Below, piece after piece: positions 34,726 to 45,741 of a stretch of 64,000 bases of DNA. A model generated the notes under the pieces. The model saw only the letters and a list, made by a program, of their open reading frames with translations. It was not told where the DNA came from and searched no databases. Position 1 is the first letter of the stretch. Each line of letters starts with the position of its first letter. The position numbers were made by a program, and so were the translations under genes. This DNA is from Panagrolaimus kolymaensis (taxonomy: Eukaryota > Nematoda > Chromadorea > Rhabditida > Panagrolaimidae), in NCBI GenBank assembly GCA_028622995.1, contig JAJQJQ010000037.1, positions 62,001-126,000 on the forward strand, in the 5' to 3' direction.

Positions 34726-34856
34726 ATCCTACACGGATGTAAAAAATGACCACATTTTGATGACATGTTAGTAATTGAGCGTGCAATTTTCGTTTCGAAA
34801 ACTTTCGAAAATTTTCGGAAAGACCTTTTACTAACAGTTTAGCATCCATGTAGGAT
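34726..34856. mobile_element. small MITE-like element with 14-bp terminal inverted repeats
   Basis: ATCCTACACGGATG at 34726-34739 and CATCCATGTAGGAT at 34843-34856 are inverted with one mismatch, bounding 131 bp. The interior holds a near-palindrome, CTTTCGAAAATTTTCGGAAA. No clear target duplication is visible, so mobility is an inference. It could also be a hairpin-forming intergenic structure. Confidence 0.5.
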
Positions 34857-34882
34857 TGACGAAAAATAATTTAAAAAAAAGG

Positions 34883-35065
34883 AATGAGGTAATTCAGCAA
34901 GGGTTTAAAGACATTTATAGAATAAAATCAATGCAGAATTAAATAAAAACGAATGCGCTTATTGCAAATTTAGTCTGCTTATAATTTATTGCATATTATT
35001 TCATCGTGTTTAAAACACACGTTAATATCACATGGTATAATCGGGTTAAATGCATAACATTTTTT
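34883..35065 (+). repeat. dispersed repeat, copy 2
   Basis: Inverted relative of 19250-19432 at about 80% identity by eye. It lies directly against the segment shared with 24240-24790, so this locus is a patchwork of pieces from two places. Confidence 0.7.
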
Positions 35066-35570
35066 TGTTATCAAGTTTATTGTTAGTGGATTTTGTTTGC
35101 TTTTAAATAAATTTTTCTCGTTTGCTAATAGTGTTTCTTAGGCATGAAATATGTAAATGCCACAGCATTTTCTTTTTCTCGTAGGATTATATTTACCATG
35201 TAAACGTCTCAATGGTGGAACATTACGAGCAATAAAAAATGAAATACAAAAATGAGGGCTTTTAATAGTAAAAAGTGTAAAGATTTTTTAATTTTGATTA
35301 ATTTTGTGCAAAGTTTGGTCGCTTTACTAATAATAGCTGAAATGTCATTGATCCATGAAAATTAACTTGCACCACCATTTTTTGATGATGCGATTGATGT
35401 AGTTTCAGAATTATCAATATTTTGATTATAAAGTTTTTAGGTTTCTTTATCGTTATTTGTGGATTTATTAATAATTTCATAAGGTTTTGTTTGAATTGAA
35501 TTAATATGCGAAGGATTTAATTCTTCTTCGTGCTCATTTCCATCAAATCGACACTCTTATTACGCAATGG
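35065..35570. repeat. inverted match to 24240-24790
   Basis: About 500 bp share order and sequence with the 5' flank of the proline-rich membrane gene copy 1, in opposite orientation, with more divergence than the 39.5-kb copy. No intact frame. Confidence 0.75.
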
Positions 35571-36500
35571 TGTTAGGAATATGACTTTTTTTTTTATCAA
35601 TTTCAACAGATTCAGAAATGGTTCAACGTGAATCATGGGAAGTTGTGGTTTTCAAAAATAATTATTTTTTATTTTGCATTTTGAGACATGCAATAACGAA
35701 ACCAATATTTTGTTGTGAATTGTTTTTCAAATACATTATTATTACCATCAAATTTATTTTCTTCTTCAACCCTTGGTGGAATTTCGGTTTTCACTTGTAT
35801 GGGAGGATACTATCTGTTGCTTTAGTTGAAATCTCATTTGGCTCTTCTGTTGTTAGTTGAACGTTAAAAAGTGTTAAAGTTATGTGATAAAATTGTAAAA
35901 AGATTAATCGTGGTGACAAACATTGGTGGAATTATTTCCTCATATGATTTTCTCTAACTTCCAGTTGAATTATAGCTTCTGTAATAATCGCTGAAATTGA
36001 AGACGGTGTTGCAACAACAACTGAAATTTCCTCATCATCTTCGGTTTGGGTTTTAGGTTTAAAAAATTTTAAACAATAAAAGCAAACTTTTAGCGTTGAA
36101 TCAAACCTTTGGATGATGAAGGCAGCTATTGGAAAAGCGAGTTTATGTTGTTCGATTTCATTTTCGCTTCCTTTCTGAGTTAATTTTTCTTCTTTTCTAT
36201 GTTTAGCTTCACCTGAAGCGACATTAGTTTGACCTGCTCAAATCACAAATGTTTAATTATTATTTAATTCAGTTTATGAAATTATTGAAGTGATTGGTGA
36301 AACAATTTTTTTACAATAAATTTTTATATTTTTAAAGGGAATAAAGAAAAAAAAAATGTTCTCAAAGTGAAAAAAAATCAATTTTTTTGGAACATTGCCA
36401 AAACAAATTCATTAAAACGCGGGAAAAGTAACTCTTTCAATTAATTTTAAGCTTAAGTTTTAAATTACTTTTATTATTATTGTGTTTAATAACAACAACG
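35571..36500. other. degenerate, possibly decayed coding region
   Basis: On the minus strand between about 35960 and 36235 there are short stretches of protein-like composition (for example TEDDEEISVVVATPSS and GEAKHRKEEKLTQKGSE) with one plausible acceptor between them, but no start, no full set of splice sites and many stops. It may be the remains of a low-complexity gene. Confidence 0.35.
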
Positions 36501-37908
36501 ATGTCACATGATATTGAAACAGCTTCAGAAAATATTCAAGAAGCTCAACGACTAATAACTAAAACCAATGATAAACTTCAAACGCTTGATTCAGAAATTC
36601 ATCAAAATGTTAATATTTTTATTGAAGCTTTAACTTCAAAAATAAAAGAAAATCGAAGGAATAAAGTTAATATTAAAAATGGAATCGATGAAGTTATGGT
36701 AAGTTTCTGTCATTCATTTTGAGTTTAGAAAAATTTGTTTTCAGAAATTTCACAAAAAAGCAATTGATTTCCAAAAAGAAAAGCTTAAAATTTGTAAAGA
36801 TGCTTATGATGCAGTGGATAAAGAAGTAAATGATTTTGATAAAAAGCTTCAAAAATATTGGGATAATAAAGAAACAGCAAAAACAAGCGATGCTGCACTT
36901 GCGAGATTAGCAGTTTTGGATCAGCGAAAAAGAAAAAAGAAGCATCATTTGAGGCGACATAAACGTAAATTTCTTTAATTAATATATAGGTATTATTTTT
37001 AAAAAAATTATTTTATTTACCATTTTAGGAAATCCTAAAGCTCGAGAAAGCGTTTCCACTGAACCCGTGGCAGTTGCCGATTATCAAGCAGATCCATCTG
37101 AACCTCGATATTGTTATTGTCAAAGAGTATGTTTCTAATATTTATACACTCAATGATAATCGCTTGTTTCTAGGTTGCATTTGGTCGAATGGTAGCTTGC
37201 GATGGTGAAAGTTGCAAATATGAATGGTTTCATTTTATTTGTGTTGGATTAACAGAAGACCCGGAGGCTGAATGGTTTTGTGATGATTGCAAAACACGAC
37301 TTGAAGCAACTAAGAAAACTCTAAGAAAAACAGTTTCCAAAACTCCAAGGCGGCAACATAATGATAGCTATTTATCGCCCATCAAAAGAATAATAAATCC
37401 ACGAAAAAGTTTGAGTGAATTGAAAAAAGAAAATATTGAAACTCCAAAGTTGCAACTTTTATCGCCCGTGAATCCATTAAAGACTCCAGTGAAACCTATA
37501 AAAACTCCCAATAAAAAGCATCTTGAAATCCCTAAAACAAGTTTAACTTCGCCAATGAAAAGAAAATCTCGAGTAAGTTGTGGTGGTAATGCAACTCATC
37601 ATAAACAAGTACCTTCATCCACATGTTCTCCACCTACTCCAAAACGTGGAAGAAATAATGTAATTAACTATCTTGCTGCAAGCACAATCAAAGTTAATTT
37701 GAAAGCAGTAAAAATTCCACCCAAAAGTCAATCACCTCAAAAACAAACATCATCATCAAAAACGCTTCAAACACTTTCTAAAACTCCAAAACCTTTAACA
37801 AAAACTTCTTCGACAAAAATGATACAGAAAACTCCACAAAATTCTGATCGATTTGCAGTTAGAAAACTTCGATCATCTGAATCAACGTCAAAAAGAAGCA
37901 AGCGGTAA
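36501..37908 (+). CDS. ING-family PHD-finger chromatin protein
   Basis: Four exons, 36501-36698, 36745-36964, 37029-37126 and 37174-37908, give 416 residues. Residues 1-115 are helical and charged like the ING N-terminal dimerisation domain. A basic patch (RKRKKKHHLRRHKR, about 125-139) is a likely nuclear signal. The PHD finger at about 164-212 has the C4HC3 ligands (YCYC, CDGESC, FHFIC, WFCDDC), with the aromatic YCYC..WFHF cage pattern typical of ING readers of H3K4 trimethylation. Residues 215-416 are a long Lys/Ser/Thr/Pro-rich tail with many SP/TP sites, which most ING proteins lack because they end soon after the PHD finger. It probably recruits an acetyltransferase or deacetylase complex to active promoters; which ING subtype is not clear. 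Confidence 0.9.
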
Positions 37909-38548
37909 ATTATGCTGCATTAGGCCATCCACATGTAATACAATTTGATCCATTAACATACAAAAAACATTGTCTCGATTATTGCTGTAACTAAATAATT
38001 TCACGCTAAAAATAATGGTATCACCGTTGTCTATAATATTTTTCCTATTTCTCCATTATCTTTAAAGCTACGCATAAATCCTTCTTGTATTTTTTTCTAA
38101 GCATAATAAAAGTGACCTAAATCAATAAAGGAATTCTTTAATTTTTTCATAACATTATACTCACTTTTTTTTACTCTTTTGCTAATTTGTTTTACATCAT
38201 CCATAAATAAAATGAAGATCAACTCCATAAAAACAGGATGAAAAAATAAAGGATAAAATTGGAAGAAGAAAAAACTTTCGTTAAAGCATGTTGAAATTAA
38301 AGACCTAATTCCTCCTATTAATAATAATCAAAACAAACATCAACAAAATCGAGGCATAAATCCAAAAATAATATTGGATTCATCATAGCAAAACGAGATC
38401 ATATTCTAGCAGTATTGAATCTTACAAAGAAAAACGTTGCAAAGCTTGAAGCAGCAAAATTTCATTCCCAAAAAAAAAATTTTCACTACCTTCAACAAAA
38501 GTTAGTTGTTTCTGAACTTTACTTTGCTGCTGTTGTTTCTTAGTAAAT
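37909..38548. other. intergenic
   Basis: AT-rich spacer between two plus-strand genes. It holds the 3' end of the ING gene and no visible coding frame or RNA gene. Confidence 0.6.
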
Positions 38549-39253
38549 ATGAGATCGTTATTCCATCCTCTTCGATGTGATGTTTATAAGCTTGAAAACA
38601 ATGAATTCGTTCGGCTAGTAAGTTTTCTTTTTTCTTATGTCTTTCTTACAACAAAAAATTTAACTCTATTTGTTTTCAGAAAATTATCGGTGATCCATTA
38701 TTTCGAATTACTTCAACTACAATATCAAACACTTGCATCATATTTCGATCTCATTTTGTGTATGGAGAATTTTCAACTTTGAACCTTATTGAAGCCAAGT
38801 TTATTAAACAAGGCAACCATGTTTTCCTCATCGTCAGACAAAATCAGGTAATTATGTTTTTTTGAATGTTAATGAATACGTAAAACTTCAACTTATTTTC
38901 AGACCTTTGTTTCTGTTGGATATTTTATCTATAGCTTTATCTTCGGCAGGCCAAAATTGGCACAATATTTTTTTGATACAATCTCAAAACATGTTCATCG
39001 TCAACTATTTATCCCGCCTCGAAGAATCAGTAATATCGCTTCTCAAGGGTAAACCATTTTTGCTTCTTATGTAATTCCTCTAACTAACATAATTTTTTTT
39101 AGTTTTCCTGAACCTAAAATAGCTGATATTAGTAGTCAAGCAATCAAAGGCGAAGACATGGAAGAAGAATCCGTCATCAATCATGATGCTGAAACTACTC
39201 ATGCCAATTCACTGGTAAACTCCAGTTGTCAAGATGAAGATCAAACAGCTTAG
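38549..39253 (+). CDS. uncharacterised 177-aa protein
   Basis: Four exons, 38549-38617, 38680-38847, 38903-39048 and 39103-39253, join in phase (23, 56, 48.7 and 50.3 codons). Residues 1-115 look like a compact beta-rich domain with alternating hydrophobics (LFRITSTTISNTCIIF, then FIKQGNHVFLIVRQNQTFVS). A helical segment (KLAQYFFDTISKHVHRQLF) follows, and then an acidic Ser/Asn-rich tail of about 50 residues. There is no signal peptide or membrane helix. I do not recognise the family. Consistent phase and good splice sites argue that it is real. A poly(A) signal AATAAA lies near 39292. Confidence 0.72.
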
Positions 39254-39534
39254 AATTGTATATATTTTTTGTTTGATATTATTAGTTCATAAATAAAGTT
39301 TTTTTTGTTATTATTAATCCTCAAAGTCTCCAACTAACATTTTTGTCCTCCATTTTCACTTTTCTAATTGGCTGTAAAAATTTGCATGCTTTCTTGTTGT
39401 TTTTTTCCATGCAGCAAACAACTCACTAAAAATTCGTTCTTTCATTTCTTCGTTGCTTTTTTTCTCACTTCTTCTCATAGCAAACGGTTTCTGTTGGTTT
39501 GAATTTGGGTAAGCTGGATTTTCATCAAATTTTC

Positions 39535-40910
39535 AAAGAAGAAAAAGAACATCATCATCATGGGAGATCAATATGAACCTATTGGATTGGGAAGTAAGTT
39601 GATTAACTTTGTTATCATTATTACTCATCATTTTCTCTCTTTTTTTAGATCCACCACCTCCTCCTCCTCCAGATGGAAATCAATATGAAGTACCTGCATT
39701 TGGAGGTTCTGCTCCACCACCACCACCTGCTCCACTACCACCACCTGCTCCATCAGCTGATCCTGTAAAAAGTGCATCAAAATCAAATAAATCCATCAAA
39801 AGTGAGAAAAGCAAGAAAGGTGATGGAAAGAAAGATAAGAAAAAGAAAGAAAAGGTTGAATCAAAGGAAGATAATGGTGCTCGAAAAACTCAAGATGAAG
39901 TAAGCCTTTTACTTGGCACTTATGTATTATTATGGTTAATCATATTGGAAAGTCAGAACTTTTTTAAAATGACTGCTTTGATGTTGTCTTACTTGTTATT
40001 ATAATTATCGTTCTTTGTAACTTTGCTAAATTATGTTTGTTGTATTTTCAGGAAATCAAAAGCAAAGTATCAAAAGGTGAATCAAAAATTGATAATCAAA
40101 CAGAAGTTCGAGCTCCAACCATTGAAGATGAAGAAGCTGTAGCTAAAAAAGCTCAAGGCAGTGATAAAGATCATCTTGGTAAACTTCGAATTAAATATGT
40201 TAAACGTGTTAAATATGGCGTTTGGTGTGGATCAATTACAATTTTACTAATTGGTATTCTCATTACGATTCCGTCTATCCTTTTTTCATATGCTGATATT
40301 CTTGGAACGTTCAAAGAAGAAGCACGACATGATTAAACAACACCGCAACCTTAACTAATCGTCCATATGTATGTTTGTATTAAAAAAATAATTGTAATAA
40401 ATTTTTGATTGTTTTATGAAATAAAAGTTTTTTACTGAAGAAGGCTTTGAAATGTATGTATGTGTTTTTGGAATGACCCACTTGATAGGAAAAGCAAAAG
40501 TTTTTCTCATAGCTTAAAATGTCTTTAATCCATCGCTATTCTTGAATCCATTACAAGCAAGCAAAATCATGGCGATGAAAAAGTAACAATGATTGATGGA
40601 AGTGAAAGTTTGAAAAGAAAAATACTTGTTCTTTTTAGTTTTTGTACGATCACTCGAACTTTTCTTCCTTAAAAAACCCCAAATTAATCAAACCAAATTA
40701 ATGAAGCATTTTCATGAAGTTAACCTTTATCAATTTGTTAACCAACTAATGGACATAGTCGCCGCAGCCAATGGGAAGAAAAAAAAGAAGAAGGAAAGCT
40801 AAAATAATCTTTGAACTCTTTAGTTTTGCAATGTTTTTTTCTTTCGATGTTGTTTACTTCAACCGCACAGCAGCGCTTTTTTTATTGACACTTTTTCATT
40901 ACTTTTTTTG
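39535..40910 (+). repeat. inverted segmental duplication, arm 2
   Basis: Counterpart of 22880-24230. Coding sequence, both introns and about 350 bp of 3' flank are almost unchanged. Identity falls in the last 200 bp, where the three-copy spacer sequence (ACTAATGGACATAGTC, AATCTTTGAACTC) begins. Confidence 0.88.
39560..40336 (+). CDS. proline-rich single-pass membrane protein, copy 2
   Basis: Exons 39560-39593, 39649-39899 and 40052-40336 encode 189 residues identical to the protein at 23450-24226. The architecture is a proline-run N-terminus, a charged Lys-rich middle, one membrane helix near residue 163 and a short tail. The immediate 5' flank differs between the copies from about 20 bp upstream of the ATG, so the two genes probably have different promoters. 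The 3' flank is shared for several hundred bases. Family and function are unknown. Confidence 0.85.
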
Positions 40911-40911
40911 A

Positions 40912-41235
40912 TGATATAAGACCCTTGCTAATTGTTACACAAACAAAACCATGCTTTTTTGAGCTTTTAGACAAGATAAAGAAGAAAAAAAATTCGAAGT
41001 CTTATCTTTTTATTTGCTTACGTTATTCCATATTCAACAATGTCATCCACGGAATTAATACAATTTTTACAAAATGGAAAAGAGTTAGAAAATGCTCCAG
41101 ATTGTATTTATGAGATAATGTTAAATTGTTGGAGGAAAAGAACCAAATGCTTCAACAACGTTTAAAGAAATCCTCAATAAAATTGAACAAGTTCTTGAAT
41201 ATGATTATTGGCCACTCAAAAATGATACATAAAAA
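40912..41235 (+). repeat. direct duplicate of 32535-32870, copy 2
   Basis: Same orientation and order as copy 1. It abuts the end of the inverted duplication arm 2, so the two duplications are joined here. Confidence 0.85.
41040..41233 (+). pseudogene. tyrosine-kinase C-lobe fragment, copy 2
   Basis: Reads ELIQFLQNGKELENAPDCIY then EIMLNCWRK. One base out of frame it continues EPNASTTFKEILNKIEQV, very like the CW..P..RPTF..I..KI end of tyrosine kinase domains. The same one-base frame break is present in copy 1, so it existed before the duplication, or marks a lost intron in the parent. No catalytic residues are present. Confidence 0.55.
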
Positions 41236-41474
41236 TAACTCTTTATTAATATTACAAAAAACACATAATCAAATACAAAAATTAAATAAAAAATTATACA
41301 GTTTTGTTAAAAAATTATTTATGTTCCATCATATTATCCATTCAAATTACCACATAGTCAAACCATTGAATTTACTTTCAAAGAGTATTCCATGAGATAA
41401 AAATACCTAAAACGAAACAATTTTATTAGTATAACATAACCAAAAATTATAACTTACTTTGTGGCATAAAACAT

Positions 41475-44400
41475 TTAATCACAGGCATCTCCACCACCAC
41501 CTGGTCTCTTCTTAAATGTATTTAAATAAGCTTTAGAAGGTATGCAAAGAGAAAAATATTGGAGCTTTGGGTGTATTTCAACAAAATCATTTGAGTAACA
41601 TTTTCTATCAACAACTTTATCAGCATACTTTCGAAGTTTCTTTACCACACGATTCTTGTTTAAAACGTTTGTTCCATTAGTTCCACAAGCGTCACCAGCC
41701 ATTAGACGATTCATCGGTTTGAATGGTGGATCTTTTTCTTCAACTCCATTGAAATAACGATGCTTTGAAATATTTTTGGGACGATCATTTGGATCATGTT
41801 GTAAAAGACCTTTGATAAGTTCTTCAGCAGCTTCATCGTGAATTCCTACCAGATTTGGTTGTCCATATGTTTTTTGCTTCAAAAATTCTTTCATCTCTAT
41901 ATAGTTTAATGGATGTCTTCTTAGGATCAAATAAGCAATAACAACACCATATGAAAATCGATCAGCAGCTAATCCAGCAGGTTTTTTGAGGGCTACTTCA
42001 GGAGCTGAATACATTAATACAGAAAATGGAAGTGTTTTGCCTAATGTTATATTACGAGATTGACCAAAATCAAAAAGACGAACATGGCCAGTTAAAGTCA
42101 AAGCAACATTATTAGGTTTTAGATCACTGAAAAATGAAAAGAATAATATCACAAATTTTATAATTTAACTTTTCCGAAAAACTCACCCATGTGTTAAATT
42201 GTTTTCATGCAAATATTCCAGAGCAAGAGCCAATTGATAAGCGATTGTTTGCTTTCCTTTCTCTGAGATGTTTGAATTTTCAATATGATGAATAAGAGTG
42301 CCACCATTAATATATTCTAAAACTATACACCATTTTCCATCAGCATTGTATCCATTGTAAATCATCTTGGGAATATATTGATGCTCATCACATATCGTAT
42401 AAGCTTCAGCTTCAGCGATTACTGAGGATGAATATTTGATTTTTGTAAAAACTTTTTCCACGAATTCTGTATCACATCCTTTGAAAAACATCCTTCGTAC
42501 TTTACCAAAGCCTCCACGACCCACAGTTTTTCTCATTACGGCGTTTGTTTCCATAAATTTTACACAAATATTCATAATATCTTTCCTAAAAACCATGTAT
42601 AAAACTTTAAGAACTATAAACCTTATAAATGTTGATTGATGCTCCTCAATTTGAAGTCATTTCGAAACAGTTACTCAATATTCCAATATTTGATAAACAT
42701 ATTGTTATTATTTATGTGAATTGTTTTTAAACACAAAATTATAAATAAAACTTACACATTTTTCTTAGATCTATCATATTCATTTTCCGGGATAACCCAC
42801 CATTTTTCTTTATGAAGTACAAACCGCTTATCTTTTTCAAGATTATCCAGAATATCCAAACCACTTTGACGACCACTTTGACGAACAACTTCATTTGATT
42901 CAAGCGTTGTATGAGTTGATTCAGCAACGAGATTGTTTCGACGTTGAAACACATATTTGTTCAAATTTCGAACATCACCAACTCTAACATGAATACGAAA
43001 GAATTCCACCCATTCAACGAACGAGGGAATATAATTTTCTTCTTCTAAAAATGTAAAGCAATTATCTCCATTAATTTTATTCTTTCATCGTCAACAAATA
43101 AACCACTAATTATGAGAATAGCATTCAAAAACATACCTTCGTAAGAATCGTTTAGTAACTTTAACTTCTCCAATTGATCTTCAATAACTTGTTCCATTGA
43201 TTTGATTTCTACTGCATCTTCACTAAAAAAGTAAAAATGAATATGTTGTTTCAAAAAATTTGAGATTTTAGTATTTCAGGCTAAAGTAACTTACTTATAT
43301 TTTATAGCTTGGTGTAACTTTTCAGCAAGGAAATGATTGAATTTCTTCTGGTTTGTAATATTTTTTCCTTCTATAGTTACATTATCAAAGTTTGCAAGCA
43401 CAGGTTCAGCGAGGTTTTGATCGAAATCACCCTAAAATTTGCAAAAATGTAAAGAACACACAATCACTTTTAATTCAAACATACATTTTTAACAGGATCA
43501 TGAAAATGTCTTATGTAACTTCCAGGTTGAAGATAACCTTTTTCATCAAGTTCAAGATATCCCAAACATTTATCCAATGAATAGTCGAACTCTTTTGTAT
43601 CTGGATCAGCATTATAGGTACATTTGAAACGAGTTGGTTCTTGACGACTTCTTGAGTATTTATAACCTTGAAACAAAACTTGATTTTTAGTTGAACCTCG
43701 AATGAAAGTTGCTCTTAATTTTGATATAGCTGGAATGATCATGTTAAGGTGCAATTGAATTGAGTCCATCATGGTTTTGTAATAAGCGACATCTTCATCT
43801 GAGAATTTTCTTGGATTTTTCACTTTGCGCTTGAGTTCTTTGATAATATTCTTTCTTGTTTCTTTCAAATCAATAACATCCTCCCTAAAAATTTATTAGT
43901 TATGCTTTAGTTATATTTGAAACGTAGCAGTTGTTGATTTGAACTAAACTTACCAGAATTTTACCATAAGTTCATGCGTAATATATATACACCTTTCACC
44001 TTTTGCAGCGACACGATTACCCAAAATTCGGTAGTAATATCCTTTAATCTAAAAAATCACAAAGTTGAATAAAAGAATGACTTTTAGAAACGAGAAAGAT
44101 TTACAAAAAGCAAATGTACTTACATTTTCATACTCATCGTCATCACCTTCAGCCGAAGAATATCCTGATGAAGCATTATCTTCATTAACATCATTCAAAG
44201 AACTTTCATCCGATTCATCCTAAAAACCAAAAATTATTAGTAATTGTGAAATGTTTTACACAGTTCAAACGAAGAAAGTAATCATGTAAATGCAAAGGGA
44301 ATGTGCCATACATCCAAAAGCAAAATCATGTAACAAAAAATGATTGTGAAAAAAACATACTTCACTGAAATTAGGTTCCAACAGCTTTCTAATATTCACT

Positions 44401-45741
44401 GGTTCATCATCGGAGTCAACAGCCTGAAAACAATTAAGTTAGTTAGATTATGAAATACATTGACATTTGTTCCATATTTACGAAAAACCCATGAAAAAAG
44501 GATTTACCCATGATGATAGTTCACGATGTATCAAATTTTGATCAGGTGGTAAGTTTTCTGTTGGATCATGTTGAAATGGATGTGATGCTTCTGTTGATGG
44601 ATCACCTTGAATTGAATCTTGAACTTCGTGATTATCCTAAAAAGTGCAAAGTTTTAGTAACAAAATCCAAGGTTTTAAAAAGCGAGATGATATCCAAAAA
44701 TATATGGTGTAAAAGCCAAAAACCATGGACGTTTGATTTGGTTTGATAATAGAGTACCAAAAAACAAAGATAAACAGCCAAAATAAAACTAACATGTTGC
44801 TTTATTTGAGTTGGAGATGGTTCGGAATCCATAGAATAATGAACATTATCGTGAACATCTATCGAATCTCCCTGAAAAGTAAGTTTAGTTATGCTTATCT
44901 GTTTCTATGGTTTTAAATTTTGACATTTTTAAGTGTAAAATAACTAACAGAATTTGATGCTTCATCGGATGAAATTGACAAATTTGATGATGTGTTTGGT
45001 GATGCTTGATAAGAAAGTGAATGTGACGAGTCAGGAGAATGATTTTGACCATCTTCTGGATCATCGATGTCATCCTATAAAAAAATGCTTAGTTACTAAA
45101 CTCAAAAAATACAACAAAAAACTTGAAATAAAAAGATTGTGTAACTAACATTTGGATTAGGATTTAAAGACATAAATGATGTACTTGGGAGAACAGGTGA
45201 AACACGTCGTGGAAATCGAATTGGCGAGCCATAATCATTGTTATCATTGTAATCGACATCGGAATTGCTTGAATCTTCCTAAAATGGAAATAAATTATTT
45301 ATTTGTTTGTTGTAATTAGTCAATAGAAAAAGAAAGAAAGAAAAAAACTTACAATGGCATTTCTTCCTCGTTTAGCTGTTGGTTGATAGTTAGCATCTGT
45401 AAACCAAGTAAAAATTAGTTGCGAAAAATAAAGAAAAAACATACCATTTGAAGATGGATCACGAGCTCGAGCTTTAGAACGAGTATTAAACTCTCTGGAA
45501 ATTGGTCGCGGCGCTACAAAAACTCATAGTTAATTATTAAAGAAAAGCAAAATAAAAATAAAAGACCTACCAGGTATTCGATAATTACAAATAAATGGCG
45601 GCAAGCTATCAACTGCAGGCCTTTTGGATTTTAATGGAGGACGATTTCCTCTTTCTAGAAAGCGAAAAGTAAAAATAACTTAAAAAAATAAAACATACTT
45701 ATATCCATTTCGTCATAAAAGTTTAAAGGTCGACGTGGCAT
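41475..45741 (-). CDS. serine/threonine-type protein kinase with long disordered acidic N-terminus
   Basis: Seventeen exons from 45741 to 41475 (first 45741-45699, kinase exons 42585-42187 and 42126-41475) join in phase to 972 residues. Residues 1-320 are disordered, starting basic (MPRRPLNFYDEMD) and becoming Ser/Asp/Glu-rich, spread over eleven small exons. Residues 320-620 are mainly helical with no family I recognise. The kinase domain starts near 640: glycine loop GRGGFGKV (645-652), likely ATP lysine in FVEKVF (Lys667), catalytic loop HGDLKPNN (755-762), DFG (775-777) and APE (797-799). The HRD arginine is Gly, so activation-loop phosphorylation may not be needed, but Asp757, Lys759 and Asn762 are kept and activity is expected. 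The tail ends in a Gly-rich patch, GGGGDACD. The kinase group is not assigned. Confidence 0.88.
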
